Origin: an uncultured Flavobacteriaceae bacterium
Lineage (GTDB): Bacteria > Bacteroidota > Bacteroidia > Flavobacteriales > Flavobacteriaceae
Assembly (NCBI GenBank): GCA_947498845.1
Contig: CANMLX010000015.1
Coordinates: forward strand, 26,646 to 90,645
Direction of reading: 5' to 3'
DNA: 64,000 bases
The notes below the pieces were generated by a model. The model was given only the letters and a program-made list of their open reading frames with translations, searched no databases and was not told the DNA's origin. Position 1 is the stretch's first letter. Each line of letters starts with the position of its first letter. The position numbers and the translations under genes were made by a program. Below are positions 8,397 to 18,275 of the stretch, one piece after another.

Positions 8397-9399
8397 ATGT
8401 TTTATAATAGCTGAGCTTTCAGCTAATCATGGAGGGCGTTTAAATATTGCTAAAGAAACAGTAAGAGCAGCAAAAAGAGCTGGCGCAGATGCAATAAAAC
8501 TTCAAACATATACAGCAGATACCATAACGATAGATTCTAAAAAAGATTTTTTTAAAATTAATCAAGGAACAGCATGGGATGGGAAGTATCTCTACGATTT
8601 ATATAAAGAAGCTTCTTTACCTTGGGAATGGCACAAACCATTGTATGATTTGGCTAAAGAAGAAGGATTAGTTTGTTTTTCTTCACCTTTTGATAAAACT
8701 GCTGTTGATTTTTTAGAAGATTTAAATACACCTATATACAAAGTTGCTTCTTTTGAAATAACCGACATTCCATTAATTAGGTATATTGCTTCTAAAAAGA
8801 AACCTATAATAATCTCGACAGGTATAGCTACAATTGAAGATATAGAATTAGCAATCAAGGCATGTAAAGAAGAAGGGAACGAAAATATAACGATATTGAA
8901 ATGTACATCTGCGTATCCTGCCGATCCAGAAGACACAAATTTATTTACTATACCAGATATAAAAAATAGATTTAAGGTTGATTCTGGTCTTTCAGATCAT
9001 ACTTTAGGTATCGAAGCACCAATGATAGCTGTAGCAATGGGCGCAAAAGTAATAGAAAAGCATTTTATTTTAGACAAAAAGATTGGTGGAGCAGATGCAC
9101 ATTTTTCTTTAGATGAAAAAGAGTTTAAAGAGATGGTAAATGCTGTACGTTTAACTGAAAAATTAATGGGTACGGTGGATTATAAAATGACAGAGAAGAA
9201 AAAAAGAAGTAGGGAGTTTTCAAGATCTTTATTTATTATAGAAGATGTTCAAAAAGGAGATGAGTTAACATCTGAAAATGTAAGATCAATTAGACCTGGA
9301 TATGGAATGCACCCAAAATATTTAAAAGACATTTTAGGAAAAAAGTTTATTGAGAATATCCAAAAAGGTACTCCCTTAAATAATACTCATTTTATATAA
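8383..9399 (+). CDS. pseI: Pseudaminic acid synthase
   Basis: 338 residues with the NeuB-type TIM barrel: IIAELSANHGG at the N-terminus, GADAIKLQTYTADT, KVASFEITDIPLI, STGIAT, LKCTSAYPA, GLSDHTLG, VIEKHF and GGADAHFSL. A C-terminal SAF (antifreeze-like) domain runs from about 282 (SRSLFIIEDVQKGDEL) to the end. The enzyme condenses the 6-deoxy-2,4-diacetamido hexose with phosphoenolpyruvate to form pseudaminic acid. The YTADT and SLFIIEDV forms fit PseI better than sialic or legionaminic synthases. Overlap with the PseG gene shows they are coupled. Confidence 0.92.
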   Translation: MLKDKCFIIAELSANHGGRLNIAKETVRAAKRAGADAIKLQTYTADTITIDSKKDFFKINQGTAWDGKYLYDLYKEASLPWEWHKPLYDLAKEEGLVCFSSPFDKTAVDFLEDLNTPIYKVASFEITDIPLIRYIASKKKPIIISTGIATIEDIELAIKACKEEGNENITILKCTSAYPADPEDTNLFTIPDIKNRFKVDSGLSDHTLGIEAPMIAVAMGAKVIEKHFILDKKIGGADAHFSLDEKEFKEMVNAVRLTEKLMGTVDYKMTEKKKRSREFSRSLFIIEDVQKGDELTSENVRSIRPGYGMHPKYLKDILGKKFIENIQKGTPLNNTHFI

Positions 9400-9408
9400 A
9401 GGTTATTT

Positions 9409-10431
9409 ATGTCTTTAATGAATAATTGTTTTTTATTTGCCGTTATTCAAATGTTTTGCTGTAACGATTATAACACCACAGCTAATGATAGTAGTGCTAC
9501 TATTTTATCTACCGAAAAAATATATGAAGGAAAATATAGTCATAACGCGTTTACCGATTTAGTTTTTTTTAAAAATACATTTTACTGTGTTTTTAGAGAA
9601 GCAAAATCACATGTAGGGGATAATGGAACTATTGTAATATTAACTAGTAAAAATGCAAAAACTTGGCAGGTTTTAAAAAAAATAAAGATAGAACAGATAG
9701 ATCTACGTGATCCAAAATTTATTCTGTCCGAAAAGAAACAAACTCTTTATTTGCAAATAGCAGGTTCAGTTTATAATGAAGGAAAATATGTTAAAACGAA
9801 ACATTTTGTATTAAAAACAAAAAATGGAAAAATTTGGTCCAACCTTGAGCTAGTTAACGTAAGTAAAAAATGGCTGTGGAAACCTATAATTTATGGAGAT
9901 AGTTCTATAGCAATTGGATACAGAGCAGGAGAGAAGTTGTCTTTGTATAAATCGGAAGATCTAAAAAATTATGTTAAATCTAAAGATTTGTCTTTAGACC
10001 CTAAAGGAGTATTGTCTGAGGCAGCATGTACATTCGATGGTAAAGGCAATCTTTTTACTATAATTAGAAAAAATTATCCAGGCACTTATTTTGGGACAAG
10101 TCAAAAGCCTTTTTTAGATTGGGATTGGAAAAAACTTGATAATGTAATAGGAGGACCTAATATTATGGTTATTAATAATAGAATAATTATATCAGGAAGG
10201 ACCTATGATAATAGCAAATCAAAAAACTGCAGAACTAAAACATTTTTAGGGGAAGTTGTCGGTGATAAAATAAAAATACTTCATTATTTAAAAAGTGGAG
10301 GAGATACTGGATATACAGGAATGGTTTATAAAAAAGGAATCTTATATTTGTCTTATTATTCTGAGGATGAAAAATGTCATAACCCTAATAATACAAAGAC
10401 AAGTATATATCTATCAAAAATAAAATTATAA
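9409..10431 (+). CDS. Sialidase-like beta-propeller protein
   Basis: 340 residues. A hydrophobic start (FLFAVIQMFCC) suggests export, perhaps as a lipoprotein, though the lipobox is weak. ATG 9418 is an alternative start. The body has an exo-sialidase-like pattern: HNAFTDLVFFKNTFYCVFRE, then Asp-box-like turns TSKNAKTW and TKNGKIW, DLRDPKF, and SGRTYD. Sialidases hydrolyse terminal nonulosonic acids using an Arg triad, and several Arg are present (FREA, DLRDP, YRAG). It begins 9 bp after pseI, so I infer a product that trims or binds the cell's own nonulosonate glycan. Catalytic activity is not proven by sequence. Confidence 0.6.
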   Translation: MSLMNNCFLFAVIQMFCCNDYNTTANDSSATILSTEKIYEGKYSHNAFTDLVFFKNTFYCVFREAKSHVGDNGTIVILTSKNAKTWQVLKKIKIEQIDLRDPKFILSEKKQTLYLQIAGSVYNEGKYVKTKHFVLKTKNGKIWSNLELVNVSKKWLWKPIIYGDSSIAIGYRAGEKLSLYKSEDLKNYVKSKDLSLDPKGVLSEAACTFDGKGNLFTIIRKNYPGTYFGTSQKPFLDWDWKKLDNVIGGPNIMVINNRIIISGRTYDNSKSKNCRTKTFLGEVVGDKIKILHYLKSGGDTGYTGMVYKKGILYLSYYSEDEKCHNPNNTKTSIYLSKIKL

Positions 10432-10437
10432 ATAAAT

Positions 10438-11670
10438 TTGAAATTTTTGAAAAGATTCTCCTTATATAAAATAATAAATGCAGGTCTGAGAGTTTTACCT
10501 TTAGGAGCAAAGTTTATTTTGTTTACAATACTTTCTAAGTATTTAGGTGTAGAAGAATACGGTGTTTTTTCTTTAATTGCAACAACTGTAACATTATCTA
10601 TATTTTTTCTAGGTTTAGATTTATACAATTTTTCTATTAGAGATCTATTATCAAATAGGGAAAACATTAATACAAAGATATCTAACATTTTTTCGTTCTA
10701 TTTTTTTATATACATTATTTTTTTATTGTTAGGAATTCCCTTATTAATTTTTTCGGGATTTTCGACAAATATTGTAATAGTAACTATGCTGATATGTATA
10801 TTAGAACACCTAAATCAAGAAATTTTTAGGTTGCAAATTGCTTTTAAAAAGGTTTTGTTGGCTAATTTGAGCTTTTTTGTTAGAGTTTGTGGTTGGACTA
10901 TTTTTTTATTAGGTATTATTTTTTTTGATGAAAAGATATCAATAGTTACGATATTAAAAATTTGGTTGTTATTTAATATTATAGGTTTAATTGTTAATAT
11001 TTTTATAGCAGGTAAGGAATTAATACAAGTAAAGTTTTCACCAAAGATTGATTTTAAATATTTGGAAAAAGCATTAAAAACAAGTGCACTGTTTTTTATA
11101 GGTACTATATCTCTTAAATCTATTGAGTATGTTAACAGGTATATAGTTGATATTATACTTGGCAAGGAAATGACAGGAGTTTTTTCCTTTTATTCAAATA
11201 TAGCCATTGTAATAACAGTCTATGTTAATGCTATAGTAATATCTTTTGAGCTCCCAGTGATAATAGAGAACTCCAAAAGCGGAAATTTAAAGAGTTTTTT
11301 TAAAAAATTTGAAAAATCTTTATTAGTACAAATATTAGTAATTTCTACGTTATTACTATTGGCTATTTGGCCGTTACTAATTTGGCAAAATATTGATTTA
11401 TATAAAGAACATTTTCCTCTATTAATCTTTTTATTGATAGGAGGAGGATTAATGAATTACTCTTTATGTTATCATTTTTATTTGTATGTAAAAAATGAAG
11501 ACAAAAAAATATTATTTCTAACTGTTAAATCTGGTATTGTGAATATTTTAGTCACCATATTTCTTACCTATTTTTTTGGTGTTTATGGGACTTGTATGGC
11601 ATTTATGATAGCTGGGGTATACATGTTTTTTTTACGTAGAACATCAGCCAAAAAATTAAACTATGATTAG
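10438..11670 (+). CDS. Wzx-type polysaccharide flippase
   Basis: 410 residues, nearly all hydrophobic, with about 11-12 predicted membrane helices and the N-terminal pattern of the polysaccharide transporter family (GAKFILFTILSKYLGVEEYG, then FSLIATT). Starts with TTG at 10438, 6 bp after the previous stop; no ATG lies close to the conserved N-terminus. The family flips undecaprenyl-linked repeat units across the inner membrane. Its position after the pseudaminic acid genes and before the polymerase-like gene fits a Wzx/Wzy pathway. The DNA here is very AT-rich, as is common for O-antigen loci. Confidence 0.85.
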   Translation: MKFLKRFSLYKIINAGLRVLPLGAKFILFTILSKYLGVEEYGVFSLIATTVTLSIFFLGLDLYNFSIRDLLSNRENINTKISNIFSFYFFIYIIFLLLGIPLLIFSGFSTNIVIVTMLICILEHLNQEIFRLQIAFKKVLLANLSFFVRVCGWTIFLLGIIFFDEKISIVTILKIWLLFNIIGLIVNIFIAGKELIQVKFSPKIDFKYLEKALKTSALFFIGTISLKSIEYVNRYIVDIILGKEMTGVFSFYSNIAIVITVYVNAIVISFELPVIIENSKSGNLKSFFKKFEKSLLVQILVISTLLLLAIWPLLIWQNIDLYKEHFPLLIFLLIGGGLMNYSLCYHFYLYVKNEDKKILFLTVKSGIVNILVTIFLTYFFGVYGTCMAFMIAGVYMFFLRRTSAKKLNYD

Positions 11671-12682
11671 TATTGTAATTGGTTTATCATTACACCATCT
11701 TAAGGTTTTTGAAGAATTTTTTATTCCTAGAGGAATTATCGCACATAAAAAAATTTTAATTACTAGTGATAAACTGAATTATGATGAAAATTTATGGGAT
11801 AAAGTTTTAATAATAAATTTATCTCCTAACAACAAATCTAATACTAAGCTAGAAAGGTTTAGAAATATTAGTGCAAAAATTAAAGCCTATAGCAAAATAT
11901 TAAAGAGTATGAAACACTACAAAAAAGAAGAAATTAAATTATTTTATTCTTCTTTGGAAGATGTTTTATCTAATTATTTGTTTTTTTATTTTTCAGAAAA
12001 AACGGAAGGAATTATTATCGAAGATGGTGTTTTAAACTATTACAACCATGATATAAGAATGGTATCCAAAGTAAATTTGATTTTTAAAAAAATAATATCA
12101 ATAATTTATGGTATTAATTTTAAATTTTACAAAGGGCATACATCAGGTATTGATTATGAAAAGTCTTTACATCAATATGTTAGAGATCCATATTCGGCAG
12201 TTAGACCTGAGAAATCAAAAAAAATGCATTACGAAAAAAGATCTGTAAATTCTCTTTCTAATGATATATTAATAATTGGTCAAGAACCTTATGCAAATGT
12301 GGATAGGAAATTGTACTATAAAAAACTGGATAGACTTACAAAACATATTATTGAATCTAAAGACTATAATAGCTCAAGTATAATTTATTATAAGTCTCAT
12401 AGAAATGGTCCAAGAATGCCCCATAGTTATTTAGAAAATAAGTTTTTAGATAAAAAAATAGTTTTCTTGAATACAGATGATAATATTGAAAATCTTTATT
12501 TTGATGTACTTAAGACAAAAGTTATATTTACATTTGACTCTAGTGCTGTGTTAAATATATATTTAGGTTCTAATGATGAAACAAGAGGGGAGCTGATTAT
12601 CAATGTCATGCCTTTTTATAATTCAAATTTAGTTAGACTTTTTTCACGTATGCGTTTTAATATTTTAAAAGATGATTTTTAA
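11663..12682 (+). CDS. Putative sialyltransferase/polysialyltransferase-like glycosyltransferase
   Basis: 339 residues with no strong family signature that I can name with certainty. Features resembling bacterial sialyltransferases of the GT52/polysialyltransferase type are EGIIIEDGVLNYY at about 114-126, YYKSHRNGPR at about 243-252 (a basic HP-like motif) and FTFDSSAVLNIYLG at about 292-305 (Ser-Ser near the CMP site). Overlaps the flippase by 8 bp and the next gene by 11 bp. With a CMP-nonulosonate pathway immediately upstream, transfer of pseudaminic acid to the glycan is the most economical role. This is an inference; an unrelated glycosyltransferase is possible. Confidence 0.5.
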   Translation: MISIVIGLSLHHLKVFEEFFIPRGIIAHKKILITSDKLNYDENLWDKVLIINLSPNNKSNTKLERFRNISAKIKAYSKILKSMKHYKKEEIKLFYSSLEDVLSNYLFFYFSEKTEGIIIEDGVLNYYNHDIRMVSKVNLIFKKIISIIYGINFKFYKGHTSGIDYEKSLHQYVRDPYSAVRPEKSKKMHYEKRSVNSLSNDILIIGQEPYANVDRKLYYKKLDRLTKHIIESKDYNSSSIIYYKSHRNGPRMPHSYLENKFLDKKIVFLNTDDNIENLYFDVLKTKVIFTFDSSAVLNIYLGSNDETRGELIINVMPFYNSNLVRLFSRMRFNILKDDF

Positions 12683-13937
12683 TATAGTTGTAATAATTGT
12701 TGTTTTTTTATTGTCATACCATCTTTATAAGAAAAACCGCTTGTATTTTTTTTGTTTTTTACCCTTTATAGTACAGTATTTATGGATGTTCTTGTCAATT
12801 TTAGTGATCGAAAATGGTACTTATGTAAGTGAGCAGGATCGAGATGGGGAATTTGTTTACGCCAATTTTTATTTACTACTTTATTTTATTTGCTCAATAA
12901 TATCATTTGTCTTTTTTTTTCAACTTTTTAAGAGGGTTTTTAAAGTTGATTTTCCTCGTATTAAGTTTTTAGGTTATAATGAATATAAATTATTGCTAAT
13001 GATATCTTTCTTTATCATTAGCTTGGGGATTTTAAATATCATTATTTCTCCCTCCACCTATACTGATAAAACCATTAATAAATTTAATTATTGGGATAAT
13101 ACAAATTTAAAGTTTTTAAAAGGTGTTTTAGGAAGTACTATAGGCTACTTTCCTTTTATGTTGGGCATTTTGTTCAGTAAATATAAAAAAACTGTGATAT
13201 GTTTATGCATACTGTATTTGATATATTTAGTTGGGGTAGGGCAAAAATTCACAGCATTTTTGTACGGAGCGATTTCATTTATGACATCATTCATTATAAT
13301 TAACACGAACTATTCAGATAAGAAATTACTTGTTGTTAAAAAGAGGTATTTAGTTTTAATTTCAAGTTTATTATTCTCTTTAATTTTAATGAAATACACA
13401 GATAAAAACCCATTCAGGCACTTAGGTTTAACTCCATTGGAATCTGTTTTTTACAGGGCGTTTGGTCTGCAAGGGCATCTTTTTTGGGGTACTTCTGAGA
13501 GGTATTTATACAATAATGCAGATCATAGCTGGAGATTGAGTGAGTTGCCTTATGGAATGCATGTTTTAATGGATGACTTTACACCTGAAAGTAGAAAAAA
13601 ATATTTAGAAGGAGCATGGGAAAGAGGGGTTAGTTGGACTAATGCGTATCCTTCAATATTAAATAGAATGTTCCCCATTCCATTGGGTTTATTAGTTCAT
13701 TTTCTATTGTTTTCTTTCGTCCCTTTTTTTTATTGTTTGTTAGCAAAACTTCTTAAATCTAACAGCCTATTATTATCAATAATATTTTTTCAATTGATTC
13801 TCTGGTGCCTTAATGTATATTCAATGGCTTATTTTTTTAGGCTTATTAAGATTATACTTATATTTTTGATAATTGTTTATGTATTCTACTTAATAAGAAA
13901 ATTAAGACTTGAAAGGGAATGGAAAAATATAAAATAA
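12672..13937 (+). CDS. Oligosaccharide repeat-unit polymerase-like membrane protein (Wzy)
   Basis: 421 residues with about 11-12 predicted membrane helices and a large central non-membrane loop (about 255-325: HSWRLSELPYGMHVLMDDF, RKKYLEGAWERGVSW). That architecture, and the location between a Wzx flippase and a ligase-like gene, are those of Wzy polymerases, which are poorly conserved in sequence. Overlaps the genes on both sides (11 and 19 bp). No catalytic motif can be assigned by eye. Confidence 0.65.
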   Translation: MIFNIVVIIVVFLLSYHLYKKNRLYFFCFLPFIVQYLWMFLSILVIENGTYVSEQDRDGEFVYANFYLLLYFICSIISFVFFFQLFKRVFKVDFPRIKFLGYNEYKLLLMISFFIISLGILNIIISPSTYTDKTINKFNYWDNTNLKFLKGVLGSTIGYFPFMLGILFSKYKKTVICLCILYLIYLVGVGQKFTAFLYGAISFMTSFIIINTNYSDKKLLVVKKRYLVLISSLLFSLILMKYTDKNPFRHLGLTPLESVFYRAFGLQGHLFWGTSERYLYNNADHSWRLSELPYGMHVLMDDFTPESRKKYLEGAWERGVSWTNAYPSILNRMFPIPLGLLVHFLLFSFVPFFYCLLAKLLKSNSLLLSIIFFQLILWCLNVYSMAYFFRLIKIILIFLIIVYVFYLIRKLRLEREWKNIK

Positions 13938-15094
13938 AAATATTAGAATACTTGTTTAAGGCTTTAATGCTTTTTTTGCCACTTTCCTTATTCTTAGATA
14001 ATGTGGTTTTAATCATTTTTTCTGTGATTGTAGTTGTTTTTGGTTATGCAAGAAGTATTTCTTTTAAGGGAATTATAAACTACTCTTTGATTCCTTTCTT
14101 TGTTTACATTATGTTGATTGGTTTGTGTTTTGGAACTTTCAAGGATGAGATACCTACCTATATTAAAATTTTACCATTAGTAATTATTCCAATATGTTCG
14201 TCATTTTATAAAAGTAATGAAAAATTGATATTAGAAGGGCTGATATTTTTATTCATAGGAGTATCAATAGTTCAAATAATTTCTATATATGGAATAGGTA
14301 ATTATTATCTTTTTTTTGAAGGAAAAAAAAGGCCATTGAGAAGTTATGCTGGTATAAATGAAATTTTGTTTTTTGAACGACCCTATTTAGGTTATTTTTC
14401 TTCACTAGCTGCAATTCTTGCTTATTTTATTTTGAAAAAGAAATCTATATTGGTGATGATTATATCAATAATCATTTCATTTTCGATTGTGATAGTTATC
14501 TCTGCAAGAATGGGATTTTTGATCATATTCTTTTCCCTTATTATTACACTTTTTTTTGAGTTAAGTAAAAAGAAGAGAATAGTATTTACCTTAGTAGTTA
14601 TTATTGGAAGTATTTTAATAGTACGAATTTCTGATATACCTCTTAAACATAGATTTATTCAAATAAAACATGATAGTAGAATGATAATTTGGGAAGGAGC
14701 TTTAAAACTTTATGAGGAGAGTCCTAGTTATATGTTCGGTTATGCTAATAGAAAACAAATAAAAAGTAAGTTAATAGACTATTATGAAAATAGAGCCTTT
14801 TTTGAGTATGAACCAGATAAGATACGTTTTTTAAAACACAAATATAATACCCATAATCAGTATTTAGGAGTATTATTGCATGGAGGATTTTTAGGTTTAC
14901 TATTGTTGGTTTTTCCAATATTTAATTGTTTGTACTCATGTATTACGAAAAGACAATTATTAAAAAGTTTACTGCTATTGTCTATTATTTTCTTTTTATT
15001 TGTTGAAAATTTACTAGCACGTCAAATAGGCGTATACATAGTTGCTATTGTTTTGTCAATAACTCAAAAAATAAACGATGATAAGATTATATAG
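13919..15094 (+). CDS. O-antigen ligase-like membrane protein
   Basis: 391 residues with about 10-12 membrane helices. Near residue 300-330 it has KYNTHNQYLGVLLHGGFLG, the H-N-x-YL-x-x-L-x-x-G-x-x-G pattern of the O-antigen ligase/Wzy C domain family (WaaL, Wzy). Such proteins join glycan to lipid A-core or polymerise repeat units in the periplasm. With another polymerase-like gene just upstream, one is probably the polymerase and the other the ligase; the motif favours ligase for this one. Overlaps the following gene by 17 bp. Confidence 0.75.
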   Translation: MEKYKIKILEYLFKALMLFLPLSLFLDNVVLIIFSVIVVVFGYARSISFKGIINYSLIPFFVYIMLIGLCFGTFKDEIPTYIKILPLVIIPICSSFYKSNEKLILEGLIFLFIGVSIVQIISIYGIGNYYLFFEGKKRPLRSYAGINEILFFERPYLGYFSSLAAILAYFILKKKSILVMIISIIISFSIVIVISARMGFLIIFFSLIITLFFELSKKKRIVFTLVVIIGSILIVRISDIPLKHRFIQIKHDSRMIIWEGALKLYEESPSYMFGYANRKQIKSKLIDYYENRAFFEYEPDKIRFLKHKYNTHNQYLGVLLHGGFLGLLLLVFPIFNCLYSCITKRQLLKSLLLLSIIFFLFVENLLARQIGVYIVAIVLSITQKINDDKII

Positions 15095-16085
15095 TCTAGT
15101 TCTAATTGGTTTTTTACTTTATTCATGTGAGAATAAAAAAAAAGATGTATTGACTAATAAAGAGTTTAATGACAAAGAATACGTGTTGGACAGTACTTAT
15201 CAAATAGGAGATGTTAGACGTTATGGTATTTTACCTGAAAAAGGAATTGGAACTCATCCAAATTTAGAAATCGATAAAATGGATGCCATTTTAAATTTGG
15301 CAGAAAAAGGGGTGGTAATTTATTTCCCCAAAGGAATTTATAAAAGAACCTTGAAAATCGAGAACAGAAAAAACATCAAAATAAAAACATCAGAAGCAAC
15401 TTTTACAGGCTCTATTCTTATAAAAAATTCTGAAAACATCAAAGTAGAGGGAACAATAACATCTTTTAACCAGTTATATACGAGGTCTTCTAGTAATTTA
15501 GAATTACAAAAGGTAATTATAAGAACAGATACATTATTGGCTGAAAATAAGATGAGAAGTATAGGATGTTCTATTCATGCGAGAACAAAAAACATGAAAG
15601 TTGAAAGTCTTGAAGTTTGGGATGTTGGTTCTGGATCTAAATATTATTCTTATGTCAAAGCAGGTTTGACAATTCACGGACATAACGATGAGCCTTCTAA
15701 TATTTCATTAGGAAAAGTACTTATTAAAAGCTCAGATCGTCATGGAGTTTATCTTACAGGAGAGGAGATAAGTATCGAAAAATTAATTGTTGAAAAATTT
15801 GGAATAGGTTCTAAAAAAGAAATGAAACCTATGGAAGGAGGCATTGAGGGGGAGCAGTATAGTTTTGCAGGATTATGGATTAAAAACTGTTTTAATTCTT
15901 ATATAAGAGAAGTTGTAATTAATTCAGGAAATTCTAATGGAGTTTATAGCGTTAATTTTGACATTGGTGAGAGTTTTAGACCTTTTGATATTGGTAAATT
16001 AACATTAATAAATCAGCCAAATTCCTCCATTACAAAAAAGATAATTGGAAGAACAGGAGTAGTTGTAGAAAACCTAATAGAATGA
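15078..16085 (+). CDS. Right-handed beta-helix lipoprotein
   Basis: 335 residues. The signal MIRLYSLVLIGFLLYSC gives a lipoprotein with the modified Cys at residue 17. After RRYGILPEKGIGTHPN at about 50-65, a pectate-lyase-3-type opening, the protein consists of short beta-strand repeats (VVIYFPKGIYKRTLKIENRKN, KIKTSEATF, ILIKNSENIKVEG), the pattern of a right-handed parallel beta-helix. Members include polyuronate lyases, epimerases and phage depolymerases. Inside an export/assembly cluster it may modify or bind the nascent or surface glycan. Catalytic residues cannot be assigned. Confidence 0.65.
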   Translation: MIRLYSLVLIGFLLYSCENKKKDVLTNKEFNDKEYVLDSTYQIGDVRRYGILPEKGIGTHPNLEIDKMDAILNLAEKGVVIYFPKGIYKRTLKIENRKNIKIKTSEATFTGSILIKNSENIKVEGTITSFNQLYTRSSSNLELQKVIIRTDTLLAENKMRSIGCSIHARTKNMKVESLEVWDVGSGSKYYSYVKAGLTIHGHNDEPSNISLGKVLIKSSDRHGVYLTGEEISIEKLIVEKFGIGSKKEMKPMEGGIEGEQYSFAGLWIKNCFNSYIREVVINSGNSNGVYSVNFDIGESFRPFDIGKLTLINQPNSSITKKIIGRTGVVVENLIE

Positions 16086-16131
16086 TAAAAAAATTAATAC
16101 GGGACAGTGTTTTCTGTCTAAAAAGGGATAA

Positions 16132-17139
16132 ATGAGTAAAGTAGCTATTATTTTTGGTGGTTCGGGATACATTGGAAAATATCTTTTAGATAATTTATTG
16201 AAAGAAAATTTTTTTGATAGATATATCATTGCTGATATAAGGGAAATAGAAGGTTTTAATGATTACATTGATTCTGAAATTTTAATATACAAAAAGATTG
16301 ATGTAAGAGATTCAATCAAGATACAAGATTTTGATAATTTAGATGTTGATAAAGAAAAAAGTTGGATTTTTAATTTTGCAGCCATACATAGAGAGCCTGG
16401 TCATGAATTTCAAGAATATTTTGATACTAACATACCAGGGGCAGAAAATATTAATAATTTTGCTAGAGAGATAGGTGTTAAGAATATTTTTTTTACCAGT
16501 AGTATTGCACCCTACGGAAAATCATTAAATCAAAGGATAGAATCGTCTTCATTATATCCAGAGACTGCATATGGAATATCTAAAGGTTTTGCCGAAAAAA
16601 TACATAAAGAATGGCTAGCTGAGGATGATTCTAGAAGGCTTATTATTGTAAGACCTAGTGTGATTTTTGGACCTAATGACCCAGGTAATGTATATAGAAT
16701 GATTAAAGCTCTTAAAAAGGGAACTTTTGTGTTGCCAAACGGAGGAGAAGTTATAAAAGCTTATGGATATGTTTATGGTCTTGTTGAAAGTATGTTGTTT
16801 ACTATTCAGAAAAAAGAGAAATTGATAATTTATAATTATGCAGAAAACCCAGTAGTTCCTTTGCACGAAATGGTAAGTATTGCAAAAAAAGAGTTAGGAA
16901 TAAAAAAACCTACAATCAAATTGTCTGTAAGAACACTATCTTTGATTGCTTTTTTTGTGCAAATATTATTTAAATTGTTAGGCAAGAAGTCAGATATACA
17001 TCCAGTTCGTGTTAGAAAAGCTGGCTTTCCAACGAATATCAAACCTCAATATTTAATAGATAATGGTTTTGCGTTTAAATATGACTTTAGAAATGCATTA
17101 AAGCATTGGAAAACTATTTCACCAGAAGATTTTAATTAA
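16132..17139 (+). CDS. NAD-dependent epimerase/dehydratase (extended SDR)
   Basis: 335 residues. The Rossmann loop FGGSGYIGKYL (Gly-x-x-Gly-x-x-Gly) at about 9-19, Ser-Ser at about 123-124, and the catalytic Tyr-x-x-x-Lys in YGISKGFAEK at about 147-151 mark an active extended SDR sugar enzyme. VRPSVIFGPNDPGNVYRM is the usual substrate-loop segment. It probably modifies a nucleotide sugar for this glycan; the reaction (epimerase, reductase or dehydratase) cannot be told. The stop codon overlaps the next start (TAATGA arrangement at 17137-17141). Confidence 0.8.
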   Translation: MSKVAIIFGGSGYIGKYLLDNLLKENFFDRYIIADIREIEGFNDYIDSEILIYKKIDVRDSIKIQDFDNLDVDKEKSWIFNFAAIHREPGHEFQEYFDTNIPGAENINNFAREIGVKNIFFTSSIAPYGKSLNQRIESSSLYPETAYGISKGFAEKIHKEWLAEDDSRRLIIVRPSVIFGPNDPGNVYRMIKALKKGTFVLPNGGEVIKAYGYVYGLVESMLFTIQKKEKLIIYNYAENPVVPLHEMVSIAKKELGIKKPTIKLSVRTLSLIAFFVQILFKLLGKKSDIHPVRVRKAGFPTNIKPQYLIDNGFAFKYDFRNALKHWKTISPEDFN

Positions 17140-18275
17140 TGAAGGTAGCAATTATTCATTATTGGTTTATAACTAGAAGAGGTGGTGAAAAAGTAGTGGA
17201 ATCAATTCTTCGTAAATTTCCGGAAGCAGATATCTATACGTTATTCTATGATAAGGATACCTATGGGAATTATTTGAAAGATCACAATGTGTATACATCA
17301 ATTTTGAATATTCCATTTGTGAGAAAAAGATATCAAAAAGTTTTTCCCCTTTATCCAATAGGAATTAATTCGTTAAAGTTAAAAGATAATTATGATTTAA
17401 TAATATCATCTGAGTCTGGTCCTGCAAAGGGCATTAAGAATAAAAATAAGGTGCCGCATATATGCTATATACATTCTCCTATGAGATATTGTTGGGGGTT
17501 CACTAACGAGTATTTAAATTCAGTAAATAAATTTTTAAGACCAATTTTAGCATTTTTTTTTGAAAGGCTAAGGAGGTGGGATCAAACTACAATTGATAAT
17601 GTTGATTTATATATAGCGAATTCAAACAACGTTGCTAAGAGAGTGAAAAAATTTTACGACAGAGAAGCAAAAGTAGTTTATCCACCTATAAGTGACGATT
17701 TGTTTACTAAAATTATTAGCAAAGAGAATAAAAAAGATGTTTATTTAAGCTTTGGTGCAATTACGCCTTACAAGAGAATAGATTTATTGGTTGATACTTT
17801 CAATAAAAATGGAGAAGAATTAATCATAATTGGAGATGGTTCAGAAAAAGAAAAGTTAAAAAAGATTGCCAATAAAAATATTAAGTTTACAGGAGTTTTA
17901 GAGTGGGATAATATTGAGGAGATTTTTAAAAGAAGTAAAGCATTGCTTTTTCCTGGTGAAGAAGATTTTGGAATGATTCCCTTGGAAGTCATGGCCTATG
18001 GAATACCAGTAATAGCATTTAAAAAAGGTGGCGCTTTAGAAACAGTAAAAGAAAATAGGAATAATGTTGAAGAATCTACAGGACTTTTTTTTGAAAAACA
18101 AACGGTTAAATCTTTACAGATAACATTAAATTATTTTGAAGAAATCCAAGATAATTTTAATCCAACATTTATTAAAAAACATGCAGAGAAATTTAAAGAA
18201 AAAGAATTTTTGAAAAACATATCTACAGAAATAGATTTATTTATTGAAAAAAATAATACTAAACAACGCATATGA
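17139..18275 (+). CDS. GT4-family glycosyltransferase
   Basis: 378 residues, GT-B fold. The N-terminus has [21 protein letters not shown], and [12 protein letters not shown] follows near residue 108-119, typical of WbaZ/mannosyltransferase-like GT4 enzymes. The C-terminal donor site is [20 protein letters not shown] at about 271-290, with the E-x7-E pattern. Donor and acceptor unknown; relatives use GDP-mannose. Overlaps genes on both sides by 1-4 bp, so it is tightly coupled in the operon. Confidence 0.85.
   Translation: MKVAIIHYWFITRRGGEKVVESILRKFPEADIYTLFYDKDTYGNYLKDHNVYTSILNIPFVRKRYQKVFPLYPIGINSLKLKDNYDLIISSESGPAKGIKNKNKVPHICYIHSPMRYCWGFTNEYLNSVNKFLRPILAFFFERLRRWDQTTIDNVDLYIANSNNVAKRVKKFYDREAKVVYPPISDDLFTKIISKENKKDVYLSFGAITPYKRIDLLVDTFNKNGEELIIIGDGSEKEKLKKIANKNIKFTGVLEWDNIEEIFKRSKALLFPGEEDFGMIPLEVMAYGIPVIAFKKGGALETVKENRNNVEESTGLFFEKQTVKSLQITLNYFEEIQDNFNPTFIKKHAEKFKEKEFLKNISTEIDLFIEKNNTKQRI

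Noticed and set aside
16085..16131. Regulatory hairpin GACAG-tgtttt-CTGTC between the beta-helix and SDR genes
   Set aside because: Only five base pairs and inside a continuous operon; too weak to call.
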